Shown here one piece after another: positions 24,620-35,733 of a DNA stretch of 64,000 nt. The notes beneath the pieces were generated by a model. That model had not been told where the DNA came from, did not search any database, and worked only from the letters and a program-made list of their open reading frames with translations. The first letter of the stretch is position 1; every line of letters begins with the position of its first letter. The stretch covers positions 42,316,455-42,380,454 of the forward strand of contig CM060323.1 in the NCBI GenBank assembly GCA_030674155.1, written 5' to 3'. The position numbers and the translations under genes are program-made. The DNA comes from Stramonita haemastoma (taxonomy: Eukaryota > Mollusca > Gastropoda > Neogastropoda > Muricidae).

Positions 24620-24730
24620 ACCACACACACACACACACACCACCACCACACACACACGCACGCACCAGCACGCACACACCACACACACGCACGCACGCAC
24701 GCACGCATGCACGCACACACACACACACAA
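24454..24730. repeat. (CTGT)n, (TC)n, (AC)n compound
   Basis: CTGTCT units, then a TC tract, then AC with GCAC blocks. Confidence 0.95.
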
Positions 24731-24892
24731 ATTATCAATATACATAGTGGGGATTGTGCATTCGTTGAATGTATACCTACCTCCTTTTTTAAAATCATAG
24801 GTTGAACTTTTAATGTTGGTGATAATTTTGTTTTTATTTTTTGTTTCTGTTGTTGTTGTTGTTGTTGTTGGGTGTGTTTTTTTTTTTCGTTT

Positions 24893-24990
24893 TGCTATTC
24901 CCTAATCAGGGCAAGGCCATGTATATAATTATTTACTCTGTTACCCTTGAAAAATAAAGATTATTCATTTATTATTTTATTTATTCATGT
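24893..24990 (+). repeat. Retroelement tail ending in (ATTTATT)n, copy 2
   Basis: GCTATTCCCTAATCAGGGCA, TTATTTACTCTGTTACCCTT and AAAAATAAAGATTATTCATT. An (AC)n array starts right after the tail. Confidence 0.65.
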
Positions 24991-25045
24991 ACATGCACAC
25001 ACACACACACACACGCACACACGCACGCACACACACACACACACA

Positions 25046-25077
<32 letters not shown>

Positions 25078-25093
25078 CACACACGCACGCACG

Positions 25094-25143
<50 letters not shown>
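24990..25143. repeat. (AC)n with (GCAC)n
   Basis: An AC tract with three GCAC blocks. Confidence 0.95.
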
Positions 25144-25144
<1 letters not shown>

Positions 25145-25224
25145 CACTTTGTGACACCAACCGACCCAAATCTAGAGGATAGTTATGGTGCAGCAGTATC
25201 AACTGACACCTAGCACGAAAAAAA

Positions 25225-25765
25225 AACTAACTGCCTTTCTGTCTGCCTGTCTGTCTGCCTGCCTGTCTACCTGCCTGTCTACCTTCCTGCCTGCCTGCCT
25301 GCTTACCTGCCTGCCTGTCTATCCGCCTGCCTACCTACCTGTCTACCTGTCTACCTGCCTACATGCCTACCCGTCTACCCGTCTACCCGTCTATCTGTCT
25401 ATCTGCCTACCTGTCTATCTGCCTACCTGTCTACCTGTCTATCTGTCTCTCTGTCTATCTGCCTACCTGCCTACCTGCCTACCTACCTGCTTGCCTGCCT
25501 ACCTGTCTATATGCCTACCTGTCTATCTGCCTACCTGTCTACCAGCCCACCTGTCTACCTGCCTACCTGTCTACCTACCTGCTTGCCTGCCTACCTGTCT
25601 ACCTACCTACATGTCTACCAGCTTACCAGCCTACCTGTCTACCTGCCTACCTGTCTATCTGTCTACCAGCCCACCTGTCTACCACTACCTACCTGTCTAC
25701 CTACCGGCTTACCAGCCTACCTGTCTCCCTACCTACCTGTCCTACCTACCTGCTTGCCTGCCCAT
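25225..25765. repeat. 540-bp CTAC/CTGC/CTGT tetranucleotide array
   Basis: Four-base units CCTG, CCTA and TCTA in mixed order make a long array open in several frames (Leu-Pro-Ala-Cys, Tyr-Leu-Ser-style repeats). It is a microsatellite and not a gene. Confidence 0.95.
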
Positions 25766-26144
25766 GGCTAAGGTGCAAGGTTGAAGACCACACACACCCA
25801 CAAAACCAAAAAAAGAAGAAAGGAACTGGGTTAAGTCGACCTACTTAGGCACAGACACACCTCTCTATTCTTTGTATGCACAAGGTAGTAACTATTGCAC
25901 ACTATTCTTAATGTGGGCTGCCCGCTTATAAATAGAGAACAAAATTTTTAATCATAAGTCTCATTATCGTGGAATTAACTGGGGTATGAATAATGAGGTT
26001 TATAACAACGACAACGATGAAGGCTAATAAAGCAAAAGGAGGACATTCATTATTTTAACAGCATTTGAAGAAAACCGCAACAAAAAAAAATGTGTGGGTG
26101 TGTGGGTGGGATCGGAGCGCGGGTGGGTGTGTATCAATTAATTA
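25766..26144. other. Intergenic, nothing recognised
   Basis: Unique AT-rich sequence. Confidence 0.5.
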
Positions 26145-26444
26145 ATTTCATTTTATTTTAGTCTTTTGTTTCAAGGATAATGGAATAAGCACTCGTGTGC
26201 TTTTTTTTTTGCATCCAGTCTCCGTGTGTATGTGGTTTTGTAAATTTTGTCATCCATTCCCACTGGCACACAACAGCCTACTCTTCCAAAAAGCGGAACA
26301 GGTTTTCACGTGTACGCAAGAAGTTCTGTGCGCGTTTGCACATAGGATCTCGGTTTATAGTCTCATTCGAAGGACTTTTGGAAGGAGTGGAATCGGTACT
26401 GATGTGAACTCCAGGGAAAAATCACTTGGAACGGGATTCGACCC
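26145..26444 (-). mobile_element. SINE family A, copy 9
   Basis: This nearly complete minus-strand body runs from the AAGGATAATGGAATAAGC tail to the GGGATTCGACCCG B-box remnant. It is followed by a (GT)n array and a (GACA)n array. Confidence 0.85.
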
Positions 26445-26590
<146 letters not shown>

Positions 26591-26656
26591 AGAGAAAACA
26601 TAGTTTTATCAGTAAGTATAATTATATGAACTGTGATGAATATTTGTATGAAAAAA

Positions 26657-27010
26657 ATGAGGCAGTAGCCGAATGGTTAAGACCATTTGACTTCAAATCC
26701 TGTGGGTCTATGAAGTCGATGGTTTGAATAGTCCTGACAGCACCATCTGATAAATTAAGGGGAGCTTTTTTTTTTTTTTTTTTACCATCTCCCAAACCAA
26801 CTTTAAATGCAGACCTGCAAGTGCCTTAATACTCTTCTTGTATATCATACACACGCAAAAGATCACATATGCACGTTAAAGATCCTGTAAATCATTGTCA
26901 GCGTTCGCTTTGTTCCAGGAACACGAACATACCCAGCATGCATCCAGAGAAAAATCCAGCTACTCTGAAGTCGGAAGGTGTCGGCTGAGGGTAGTGGGCA
27001 GACTTCTTGC
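26657..27010 (+). mobile_element. Single SINE with class-II tRNA-like head
   Basis: The A box AGTAGCCGAATGGTTAAGAC is followed by an anticodon-like arm (TTTGACTTCAAATCC), a long variable-arm-like stretch and a weak B box GATGGTTTGAATAGTCC. This resembles Ser/Leu-type tRNAs. The body has GCACGTTAAAGATCCTGTAA and GAACATACCCAGCATGCATC. Part of the latter recurs near 2733-2760. Confidence 0.65.
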
Positions 27011-27127
27011 AAAGATTCAAGCACAGGAGAAGACCAGGCACTGAGCACACTACCCAGTAAGGGAACGCAGAGGAGAAGCAGCATATGAGAAATAATTGTC
27101 TATTTGTAGCCTATGAATTAACGAGGG

Positions 27128-27318
27128 GGGCGGGATAGCTCAGTGGTCAGAGTACTCGCTTTCCCCCAAGTCATGTTTTAAGCAGCATCGAGTGTGGTCA
27201 CTAGTTGGATGGGTGACCGTTTGTGCGCCTTGGCTTCATCAGTACAGTCCCCCCCCCCCAGTCCACCCAGCTGTTAACGGGTGCCTGCCCTCTTTAGTGT
27301 CAGGGAAGGTAAACCAAT
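27128..27318 (+). mobile_element. SINE family D, copy 2 (3' truncated)
   Basis: The head is GGGATAGCTCAGTGGTCAGAG. Then TTAAGCAGCATCGAGTGTGG and AGTTGGATGGGTGACCG follow, the clearest 5S-like boxes of the four. It stops after GTCAGGGAAGGTAAA. Confidence 0.85.
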
Positions 27319-27414
27319 ATGAATAAACGTGGTGTACATTTTATCGATGGAAAGCAATAGGAGAAAGTAACATCTATGTATTTGTTCTCTTTTTTTTGTA
27401 GATTGATTTAGCGT

Positions 27415-27825
27415 AGTGGTGGTGGATCGGTGGTCTAGTGGTAACGCGCCTGCCTAGAAAGCGAAAAGTCCAGGTCGTTCAAATACAGTTTGGGCCCAAA
27501 ACTTTTCCCTCATCCATTAGACCATGAATGGTGGTCTTGGTGCTAGTCTTTCAGATGAGACGATTAAACTGAGGTCCCACGTGTCACACAAAATTACCTA
27601 GCGGACGTAAAAGAACCCACGGGAACAAGAGAATTGTCCCTGGCAAAATTCTGTTGAAAAAAAGCCCACTCTGATAGGGAAACAAAATACAGTTGCAGAC
27701 AGGAAAAATAAAATAAAAATAATAATAATGGGTAGGGCTGCACTTGTGGTGACGCGCTCTACTCCCGGGAGAGCAGCCCGAATTTCACGCAGAGGAATCT
27801 GCCGTGACTTAAAGTGGTGTAAAAT
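27415..27825 (+). mobile_element. SINE-like family C, copy 3
   Basis: The head is GGATCGGTGGTCTAGTGGTA. The body is GTTTGGGCCCAAAAC, GCTAGTCTTTCAGATGAGAC, AAAGAACCCACGGGAACAAG and GGGAAACAAAATACAGTTGC. The end is GGAGAGCAGCCCGAATTTCA. It is close to copy 4 apart from small gaps. Confidence 0.88.
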
Positions 27826-28113
27826 GTAAGTCTAGCTGCAGCTTATCATTCTTGCAAATTCACCATCTGGAGTACGGTAAACAACCTATGGCTTGCTATA
27901 GACTGCTCTAAATTGTTGTGTCGTCAGAAAGCATGACAGTTCATTGTCAAGTCAGTTTTAACATACACAGACAGACAGACAAACAGAATGAGAAATCAGT
28001 GACTCATGGTTGTTGGGGTTTTTGTTGTTGTTGTTTTTTGTGTAGATTCTAAAACGACTTAAAACTGTATTAAAAAAAAAAAAAGATTAAAAAGAACAAC
28101 AAAAAAAGAACCA

Positions 28114-28389
28114 ATGAAAAGCCAGGCCATTATCGTTTGCGGGTCATTTCCGTTACAGGCAGGCTACAGATACCATCTTGAAAAAAAGTGCAGACTATTT
28201 ACAAAAGGTCGAGTGCTTAACGTGCTGAGCTCTGATGGGTCCTTTCAAGTAATTGATGGTGGTAGAAACTTTAGTCTGGAGAGCGAAAACACTTTTGAAA
28301 ACATGAAATTTGGACATTATTTTATTATCCAAAAATACCCATTAGATCCACAGGTGCGGCAGTTTTGCATAATTAGTAGAACGCTGTAG
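28114..28389 (+). CDS. Unassigned 91-residue open frame or terminal exon
   Basis: This is the most protein-like open frame outside the receptor gene, with mixed composition and no simple repeat. It contains KKCRLFTKGRVLNVLSSDG, FQVIDGGRNFSLES and FGHYFIIQKYPLDP, which alternates like a beta-barrel. An acceptor-like TTCCGTTACAG at 28149-28159 would make 28160-28389 a possible last exon. I do not recognise a family, no partner exon was found, and a chance frame or transposon remnant is quite possible. Confidence 0.25.
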   Translation: MKSQAIIVCGSFPLQAGYRYHLEKKCRLFTKGRVLNVLSSDGSFQVIDGGRNFSLESENTFENMKFGHYFIIQKYPLDPQVRQFCIISRTL

Positions 28390-28984
28390 TTCGGCCTTTA
28401 GATATAGATCTAGATACTGTTTTAAGTTTTTATCATGTACTTTTGATCACCTGTACGCTCACAAGTTTATAAATTAAATTAGCGACTACTTGATATTTCA
28501 CAAACCAATGATAACATTTACAATACATGGTTGTTGTTCAGACATTTTTTTTTTTTTGGTTCAGACAATATGTTATGACATTGTCTAAGAAAGAAAACAT
28601 TTTGCCTCTGAAATACGTTGTTTTAGACATACACTGTCCTCTTGTTTTTGTCGTTGTTGTTGTATTTCTTATAAACAAAGAAAGGCTTCATTCTATAACA
28701 GATGTCTGTTCGTGTGTTATACCCCCCCGCCGGATGGATCACAGTTTTTTGTGTTTTTTGTTGTTGATTGTTGTTGTTGTTGTTGTTATTTTTATAGCAG
28801 TGTAAATTGACTTCGAGAATGTTCTATTGTTTGTTTTCTGTTGATGCTGTCGTTGTGCTTTCTTTTGGGTTTTTTTTCTCTGGAGATCTGAGCAGTGGAA
28901 CAGCCGAAGTAGCTGTAGATGTGTTAGATACAAAAAAAATAAATAAAGCTAGTGATTCGCATTTGGGAAAGCCTATCTATCTAT

Positions 28985-28986
<2 letters not shown>
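28390..28986. other. Intergenic, nothing recognised
   Basis: T-rich sequence with TTG-rich pieces near 28650 and 28770. Confidence 0.5.
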
Positions 28987-29071
<85 letters not shown>

Positions 29072-29074
29072 TCT

Positions 29075-29120
<46 letters not shown>
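28987..29120. repeat. (TC)n then (TATC)n
   Basis: A TC tract passes into about ten TATC units. Confidence 0.95.
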
Positions 29121-29234
29121 CCTTAGTCTGGCAACCATGGGGGCACCCCTGAAGACTTGTTGAAAAGCCGCTTTGGAAAGTCGCCTTCTTCAAATGACTG
29201 GCAACTCAAGATAATGTTTTCAAGAACTATGAAA

Positions 29235-29238
<4 letters not shown>

Positions 29239-29309
<71 letters not shown>
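29239..29309. repeat. (GA)n
   Basis: An uninterrupted GA tract of about 35 units. Confidence 0.95.
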
Positions 29310-29311
<2 letters not shown>

Positions 29312-29530
29312 GGGGGTGGGGGTACGTGAGCCAGCCAGACAGACACAGACAGACCGACAGACTGTATCGTTTGTCAGAGGTCACCACCAATACAAAGACG
29401 GCGACAAACAAAAGAACTTTGAGACACACAAACTGTATGTAATGTATATGTACATAATACAATAATGACATGAAACCTGAACATCGATACTGCATGGCCA
29501 ATTTGTCCCGTATTCTTCTTTGATCAGATA

Positions 29531-29720
<190 letters not shown>

Positions 29721-29892
29721 CACATCACACATATCACGTATCCAACATCTGTTTACTTTTAAACCTCCTTTCCAGTCGACTGATTATTAATCTGGCCTAG
29801 ATCTTCACCTTTTTTTCCAGTCTCTTTCCTGCTTCAGTCAGATTTATTGATGTTTATCTGTGTCAGTGCACGAACTGGTTCCTCCCATTTTT

Positions 29893-30048
29893 AGAGGGGA
29901 CGGGTCGGTGGATCGGTGGTCTAGGAGGTAACACGCCTACCTAAAAAGCGAAATGTCCAGGTCGGAGTGTGGTGTGGTGGTTCGAATCCCGTTTGGGCCC
30001 AAAACTTTCCCCCCATCCATTGGATCATGAGTGTTGGTCTGGGCGCTA

Positions 30049-30079
<31 letters not shown>

Positions 30080-30320
30080 AGTGTGTTACACATCATTATT
30101 TGGCGCACGTAAAAGAACCCACGGCAACAAGGGGGCTGTCCCTGGCAAAATTCTGTAGAAAAAAAGCCACTCTGGTAGGGAAACAAATACAGTTGCAGAC
30201 AGGAAAAAGAGAAGAAAAAAAATGGGTAGGGGCTGCACTTGTGGGGACGCGCTCTCCCCGGGGAGAGCAGCCCGAATTTCACGCAGAGAAATCTGATGTG
30301 ACATAAAGTGGTATATAATA
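29893..30320 (+). mobile_element. SINE-like family C, copy 4
   Basis: This is the best-kept copy. It has GGATCGGTGGTCTAGGAGG, TGGTTCGAATCCCGTTTGGG, CTTTCGGATGAGACGATAAA and CCCGGGGAGAGCAGCCCG near the end. It is followed by (AATAAT)n and then a family A copy. Confidence 0.88.
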
Positions 30321-30349
30321 ATAATAATCATAATAATAATAATAATAAT

Positions 30350-30565
30350 ATAAAAAAATAGCCTAGTGGTTAGAGCTCGCCATCTGACAGCCCAGGTTCG
30401 AAACACCACTCAGGCATCTGTTCGAGAGGATTTTTTTCTTCTGGTGTTAACATCAATACCGACTCCTAAAAGTGAGACTATAAACCAGGGTCCTATGTGC
30501 GAACGCAGGCAGAACATCTCCCGCACACGTTAAAACCCGTTTTGCCTTTTCGAAGAGTAGGGAAA
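30350..30565 (+). mobile_element. SINE family A, copy 10 (3' truncated)
   Basis: The head is TAGCCTAGTGGTTAGAGC with B box AGGTTCGAAACACC. The body reaches TTTTCGAAGAGTAGG and stops. A pentanucleotide ACAAT-type repeat follows at 30570-30632. It lies directly after a family C copy. Confidence 0.8.
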
Positions 30566-30659
30566 AAACGATACGATTGGTACAATACAGCGCAATACAA
30601 AACAATACAATACGATGCATTATAGTACAATCCAAAAGAACTGGCTGCTTATAACCAAA

Positions 30660-30923
<264 letters not shown>

Positions 30924-30992
30924 TTCACGCACGCTCTCTTTCTCTGCCTTTGGAAATAAAGGTCATAACAATTATCATCATCATCATCACCC

Positions 30993-30993
<1 letters not shown>

Positions 30994-31087
<94 letters not shown>

Positions 31088-31089
31088 CA
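30994..31089. repeat. (TC)n
   Basis: A TC tract with single-base breaks. Confidence 0.95.
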
Positions 31090-31245
31090 TCATGTCTGGC
31101 TTATAATTATGTATTTTTCACTTATGATAGTCAACCTACTGGCTAAATATGCCGAGGACAAGTCTGTTGATTGTTGGCTCTTTTACGTGCCCTAATACTT
31201 GCAGCACGCAGAACTATTTAGCTGAATCAACGTTCATTCTAACTG

Positions 31246-31354
31246 TTACACACACACAAACACACACACGCACTCGTGCACACACACACATACACATATG
31301 CACGCACGCACGCACACACACACACTCACACACGCACGCACACTACCACACACA

Positions 31355-31385
<31 letters not shown>

Positions 31386-31387
31386 CA

Positions 31388-31435
<48 letters not shown>

Positions 31436-31441
31436 CACACA
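31246..31441. repeat. (AC)n cluster
   Basis: AC with GCAC and CTCAC variants. Abuts the head of SINE A copy 11. Confidence 0.95.
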
Positions 31442-31443
31442 CA

Positions 31444-31816
31444 GGGGTCAGGATAGCCCGGTGGTTAGAGCAATGCCCAATGCACTCAAGATCTGCTGAC
31501 TCTAGTTTGTATCCAGTTCAAGGGGATAATTATTTTCCCCCTAGAGTTCACATTAGTAGTGCCGACTCCACAGCCCTTAAGTCCTTTGGATAAGACTGTA
31601 AACTGAGGTCCCTGTGCGAACACACAGCAGAACATCTTGCACACACTTTAAAACCTGATCAACTTCTTTTTGGAAGAGTAGGCCATTGTGTACTGGTGGG
31701 AATGGATGAGAAACTTTACGAAACCACATACACATGGAGACTGGATGTAAAAAAAAAAAATTTAATTTAAAAGCCCATGAGTGTTAATTCCATTATCCTC
31801 AGAATGGAAGAATAGA
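31444..31816 (+). mobile_element. SINE family A, copy 11 (full length)
   Basis: The head is AGGATAGCCCGGTGGTTAGAG. The body carries the GAGTTCACATTAGTAG and AAGACTGTAAACTGAGGTCC segments and the tail GAGTGTTAATTCCATTATCC. It is flanked on both sides by (AC)n arrays. Confidence 0.85.
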
Positions 31817-31841
31817 ATAAGCCTAAAATAAAAAAATAAAC

Positions 31842-31907
31842 ACACACACACACACATCACACACACACACACACACACTGCCATACCACACACACGCACA
31901 CGACACA

Positions 31908-31957
<50 letters not shown>

Positions 31958-31971
31958 CACGACCCCCAACA

Positions 31972-32015
<44 letters not shown>

Positions 32016-32096
32016 CACACACACACACACACACAACACACACACAACACGTACGAACACACACACACACACATACACACACACACACACACTACG

Positions 32097-32178
<82 letters not shown>
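31842..32178. repeat. (AC)n array, about 340 bp
   Basis: AC units with AACAC, CCACAC and TACGAAC breaks. Follows the tail of SINE A copy 11. Confidence 0.95.
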
Positions 32179-32295
32179 CACGTACGTCTCCACCCGGATC
32201 AATCAGCCTTACAGGAAAAAAAACACACTATCTCTCAGTTGGTTGTACCCTGGCAGTTAGATACTGACATAGTGTCCGGCAGAATAACTAACGTT

Positions 32296-32317
32296 GGTGT
32301 GTGTGTGTGTGTGTGGT

Positions 32318-32407
<90 letters not shown>
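32296..32407. repeat. (GT)n facing (AC)n, hairpin-forming
   Basis: About 20 bases of GT are followed after GGTAAA by nearly 90 bases of AC, so the arms are complementary with a very short loop. Confidence 0.95.
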
Positions 32408-32410
<3 letters not shown>

Positions 32411-32482
32411 CACGTCATTTTGAATAGTGACATTTTGTACATCAATGGTTTTGCACCAGCTGCAAGCACAGAGAACAGTCAC

Positions 32483-32486
<4 letters not shown>

Positions 32487-32557
<71 letters not shown>

Positions 32558-32675
32558 GTATATCCATTCACAGCAGCTGTTTCGCCAGATTCAGAACTGT
32601 TGTGGTTTTGTTGGTTTGGAGTTGGGGGGTTGGGGTTTTGTGTGTGTTGGGGTTGGGGGGGGGGGAGGGTTGGGG

Positions 32676-32750
<75 letters not shown>
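32487..32750. repeat. (AT)n and (GT)n
   Basis: AT at 32487-32557, a G-rich stretch at 32620-32675 and GT at 32676-32750. Confidence 0.95.
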
Positions 32751-32754
<4 letters not shown>

Positions 32755-32774
32755 CAGTTCCTGGCTAGAGCTCC

Positions 32775-33140
32775 GAGGAAGGGTCAGGATACCCTGGTGG
32801 TTTAGAGTGATGCGATCGTGATCTACTTACTGACCCTGGTTCGAATCTCGTTCAAGAGAATTTTTTTCCTCTGGAGTTAACATCAATGCCAACTCCACTC
32901 CCCCAAAAGTCCGTTGGATGATACTATAAACCGTGGGCCGTGTGCGAATGCACGCAGAACATCTTGCGCACACGATTAAAACCCTTTCCACTGTTTGGAA
33001 GAGTAGGCCATTGTGTGACCGGTGGGAACGGATGACAAAATTTACAAAACTGCATACACACAAGGACTGGATGTTTTAAAAAAAAAAAAAAAAAAAGCAC
33101 AGCAGTGCTCATTCCATTTATCCTCGAAAAAAAGCATAAA
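32775..33140 (+). mobile_element. SINE family A, copy 12 (full length)
   Basis: The head is AGGATACCCTGGTGGTTTAG with B box GGTTCGAATCTCG. The body and tail are standard, with an 18-base A run and CATTTATCCTCG. It lies downstream of a (GT)n array. Confidence 0.85.
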
Positions 33141-33246
33141 GAATAGTATACTTTTTTTTAAAATTCACCAGTTGGGAGATTTTTGCGGATGCAGCCGTTG
33201 TTTTACTGCACATGATACTAAACATATGTTACCGTTCTGCTAAAAG

Positions 33247-33548
33247 GTAAAAATGAAAGGTGTTCCCATAACCTATGCGATGATCGTAGGGGAGTAAGAT
33301 GTCAGAGACCTCTCAGCTTCTCTAGGGACCAGCATATTGAGGGCGGCGCCCATCTACTCTCTCTCTCGCTGCTTTACTTTCCCTAACCCTAAAGAGGGCA
33401 GGTACCTATTTACAGCTGGGTGAACTGGGGAGACTGTACTGAAGCCAAGGCGCGCAAACGGTCACCCATCAACTTGGTAATCACGCTCGATGCTGCTTAA
33501 CTTTTGCTTGGGGAAAGCGAGTGCTCTGACCACTGAGCTATCCCGTTC
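33247..33548 (-). mobile_element. SINE family D, copy 3
   Basis: This full-length minus-strand copy runs from the tail GGTGTTCCCATAACCTATG to the head reading CGGGATAGCTCAGTGGTCAG. The 5S-like boxes appear on the plus strand as CGGTCACCCATCAACTTGG and GATGCTGCTTAA. Confidence 0.85.
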
Positions 33549-33713
33549 TGCTACTGCACATGATACCAAAACACATGTTACTCTCCCAATGTCTGTTCCT
33601 GCACCACCGCATCCTCTTCCCCTCCTTCCTTTGACTTCCTTGACACTTTCCTCGCTTAATATCACTAATAGTTGAAGAGAACAGCAACAACACAAACCCA
33701 TGTACACAAGATT

Positions 33714-33798
<85 letters not shown>

Positions 33799-33880
33799 TC
33801 TCACACACACACACACACATACACACACACATACACACACACACACATACACACACACGCGCGCGTGAGCGCGCGCCTGT
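33714..33880. repeat. (TC)n(AC)n(GC)n
   Basis: TC, AC and then an alternating CGCGCGCGTG / GCGCGCGCC end. Confidence 0.95.
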
Positions 33881-35505
33881 ATGCCTGCAAGCTGGCTTAC
33901 GAACATACACATGTGCACAACCTTACTTACACACACGCGCACGCAGGCACGCATGGCCAAACCATACAAAGTCATTATGAAGGACATCGGGTATTATTCT
34001 CGCCTTTTCTCTTTCTAAAATCCAAGCAATAGAAAGAAAAAGAGAACAGTACAATTAAATATATATACATAATTATATCTATATATCTATATCTATCTAT
34101 CTATCTATATCTATATCTATATACATAAACAAAAAAGGAACTGATGGTTTTGATCTATTTTATGCTAAACTCCTGGGTCCCAACTTGAAGAGTTAGCGAC
34201 CTTGAAGGACAAACCAAGGCGAACCATGATTTAAAAAAAGTAGGCCGTACATTGAAAAACAATTAAAAAGACAGGTTATAACAGGAACCATACAAAGAAA
34301 GAAAACACAGGGAAACGGCAGTGTGAGATAAACAATCAGGGACAAACTTAAACACCGACATAACAAGCACTCCAAGAGATAACTATGTACTCACGCTTAG
34401 ATAAACAATACTGAAATTATCCCTGTGGTTTGTTGGGTTTTTTTTTGTCATCTGAAGAAAACCCGAAAAATGTATCACAAACACACACACAAGCAAGCTT
34501 GTTGATGGTCTAGGATGTTTTTTTACATTGTGTTGTTTGGGTATAGTGTCTATTTTGAGCATAATTTCACGTTAATAAAAACAAACTAATCAAAGGAGGA
34601 GGTGAAGGTTATATAGTTTATAGAGCAAAGTGACGCCCCATACTATGTTGTTTTCAAACTTTTCAAAATGTAAAGGGAGCGAGATAAAAAAAAAATTGAT
34701 TTATTGTTCATACTTTTTTGAAGAACGATTGTTTTGTTATGATGATAAGATTTTCAGCTCCCAAATTACCCATTTTTATTCAGTTTTGCATGTTATATAT
34801 AAAATAAATAAATTTACATGATACATGAAATGAAATATAAGATGTCAATGCATAATCAAAGTACAACAGAACATTATCTTGCAAAATATCATCAATATCA
34901 ATTTAAAAAATATATATATATATATAAATATTCCAAACAAATTAAAGACATTGACAGAGCGAAAACTCTTAAACCCACAGAAGGACTATAAAATTAATGT
35001 AAAAGAATAATAACAAATAAATAAAACAAAGAATAATAAATACAAAAAGGGAAAAAATAGAAAAAGTAGAGCCACTTAAAACAAAAAAATAACGTGCAAG
35101 TGATGTTAATAAGTCAAATTATTAAATTTGTTCTGTTGATTGAATTTGGTCTACACTATAAGCTTTGAGCGTCTTGTTGCTCCTAATATGTATACAACCA
35201 GTTTGTTTTCGTTTTATGAATTGACTTATCAAACTAGTTTGACGAGCACAGATGAACAGGTAAAGACTGTGGGGAGAAGGGGGGAGAAGAAGGTTGGGGG
35301 GGGGGAGGGGCTAAGCTAAGGGAAGAGATTAAGCCGGAAGATGCGTCACTCGCTGTCCTCCAATCGGATTAGGCCAACAGTGGGTTATCTGCTCACGCCC
35401 ACGCGTCTCCTACATCCAAAATAGTTGCGCCCTTGATATGAGGAACGTGTTGAATCAGCGCGCCAGTTCAGTCACCACCATGCCTGTTATCTAAAGCAGA
35501 CACAT
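33881..35505. other. Intergenic, AT-rich
   Basis: TATC/TATA words at 34065-34125, long A-rich stretches at 34800-35060 and G runs at 35280-35310. No gene, SINE or known element is recognised. Confidence 0.55.
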
Positions 35506-35554
35506 ATACACCACACACACACACACACACACAGAGGCAGGCACGTGGACCCAG

Positions 35555-35631
<77 letters not shown>

Positions 35632-35697
35632 CACACACACACACACACACACAGAGGCACAGCGAGTTTCGTAGAACCGGATGGGAAAGGCACACAG

Positions 35698-35732
<35 letters not shown>
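35506..35732. repeat. (AC)n, (TC)n, (AC)n, (GT)n cluster
   Basis: AC at 35511-35533, TC at 35559-35628, AC at 35629-35653 and GT at 35699-35732. The last two are complementary. Confidence 0.95.

Positions 35733-35733
<1 letters not shown>

Noticed and set aside
25225..25784. A 199-residue Cys/Leu/Pro/Tyr-rich protein
   Set aside because: It is a translated four-base repeat, open in several frames.
27180..27235. A 5S rRNA gene
   Set aside because: Only the internal promoter part matches. The 5' and 3' arms of 5S rRNA are absent and the segment sits inside a repeated SINE.
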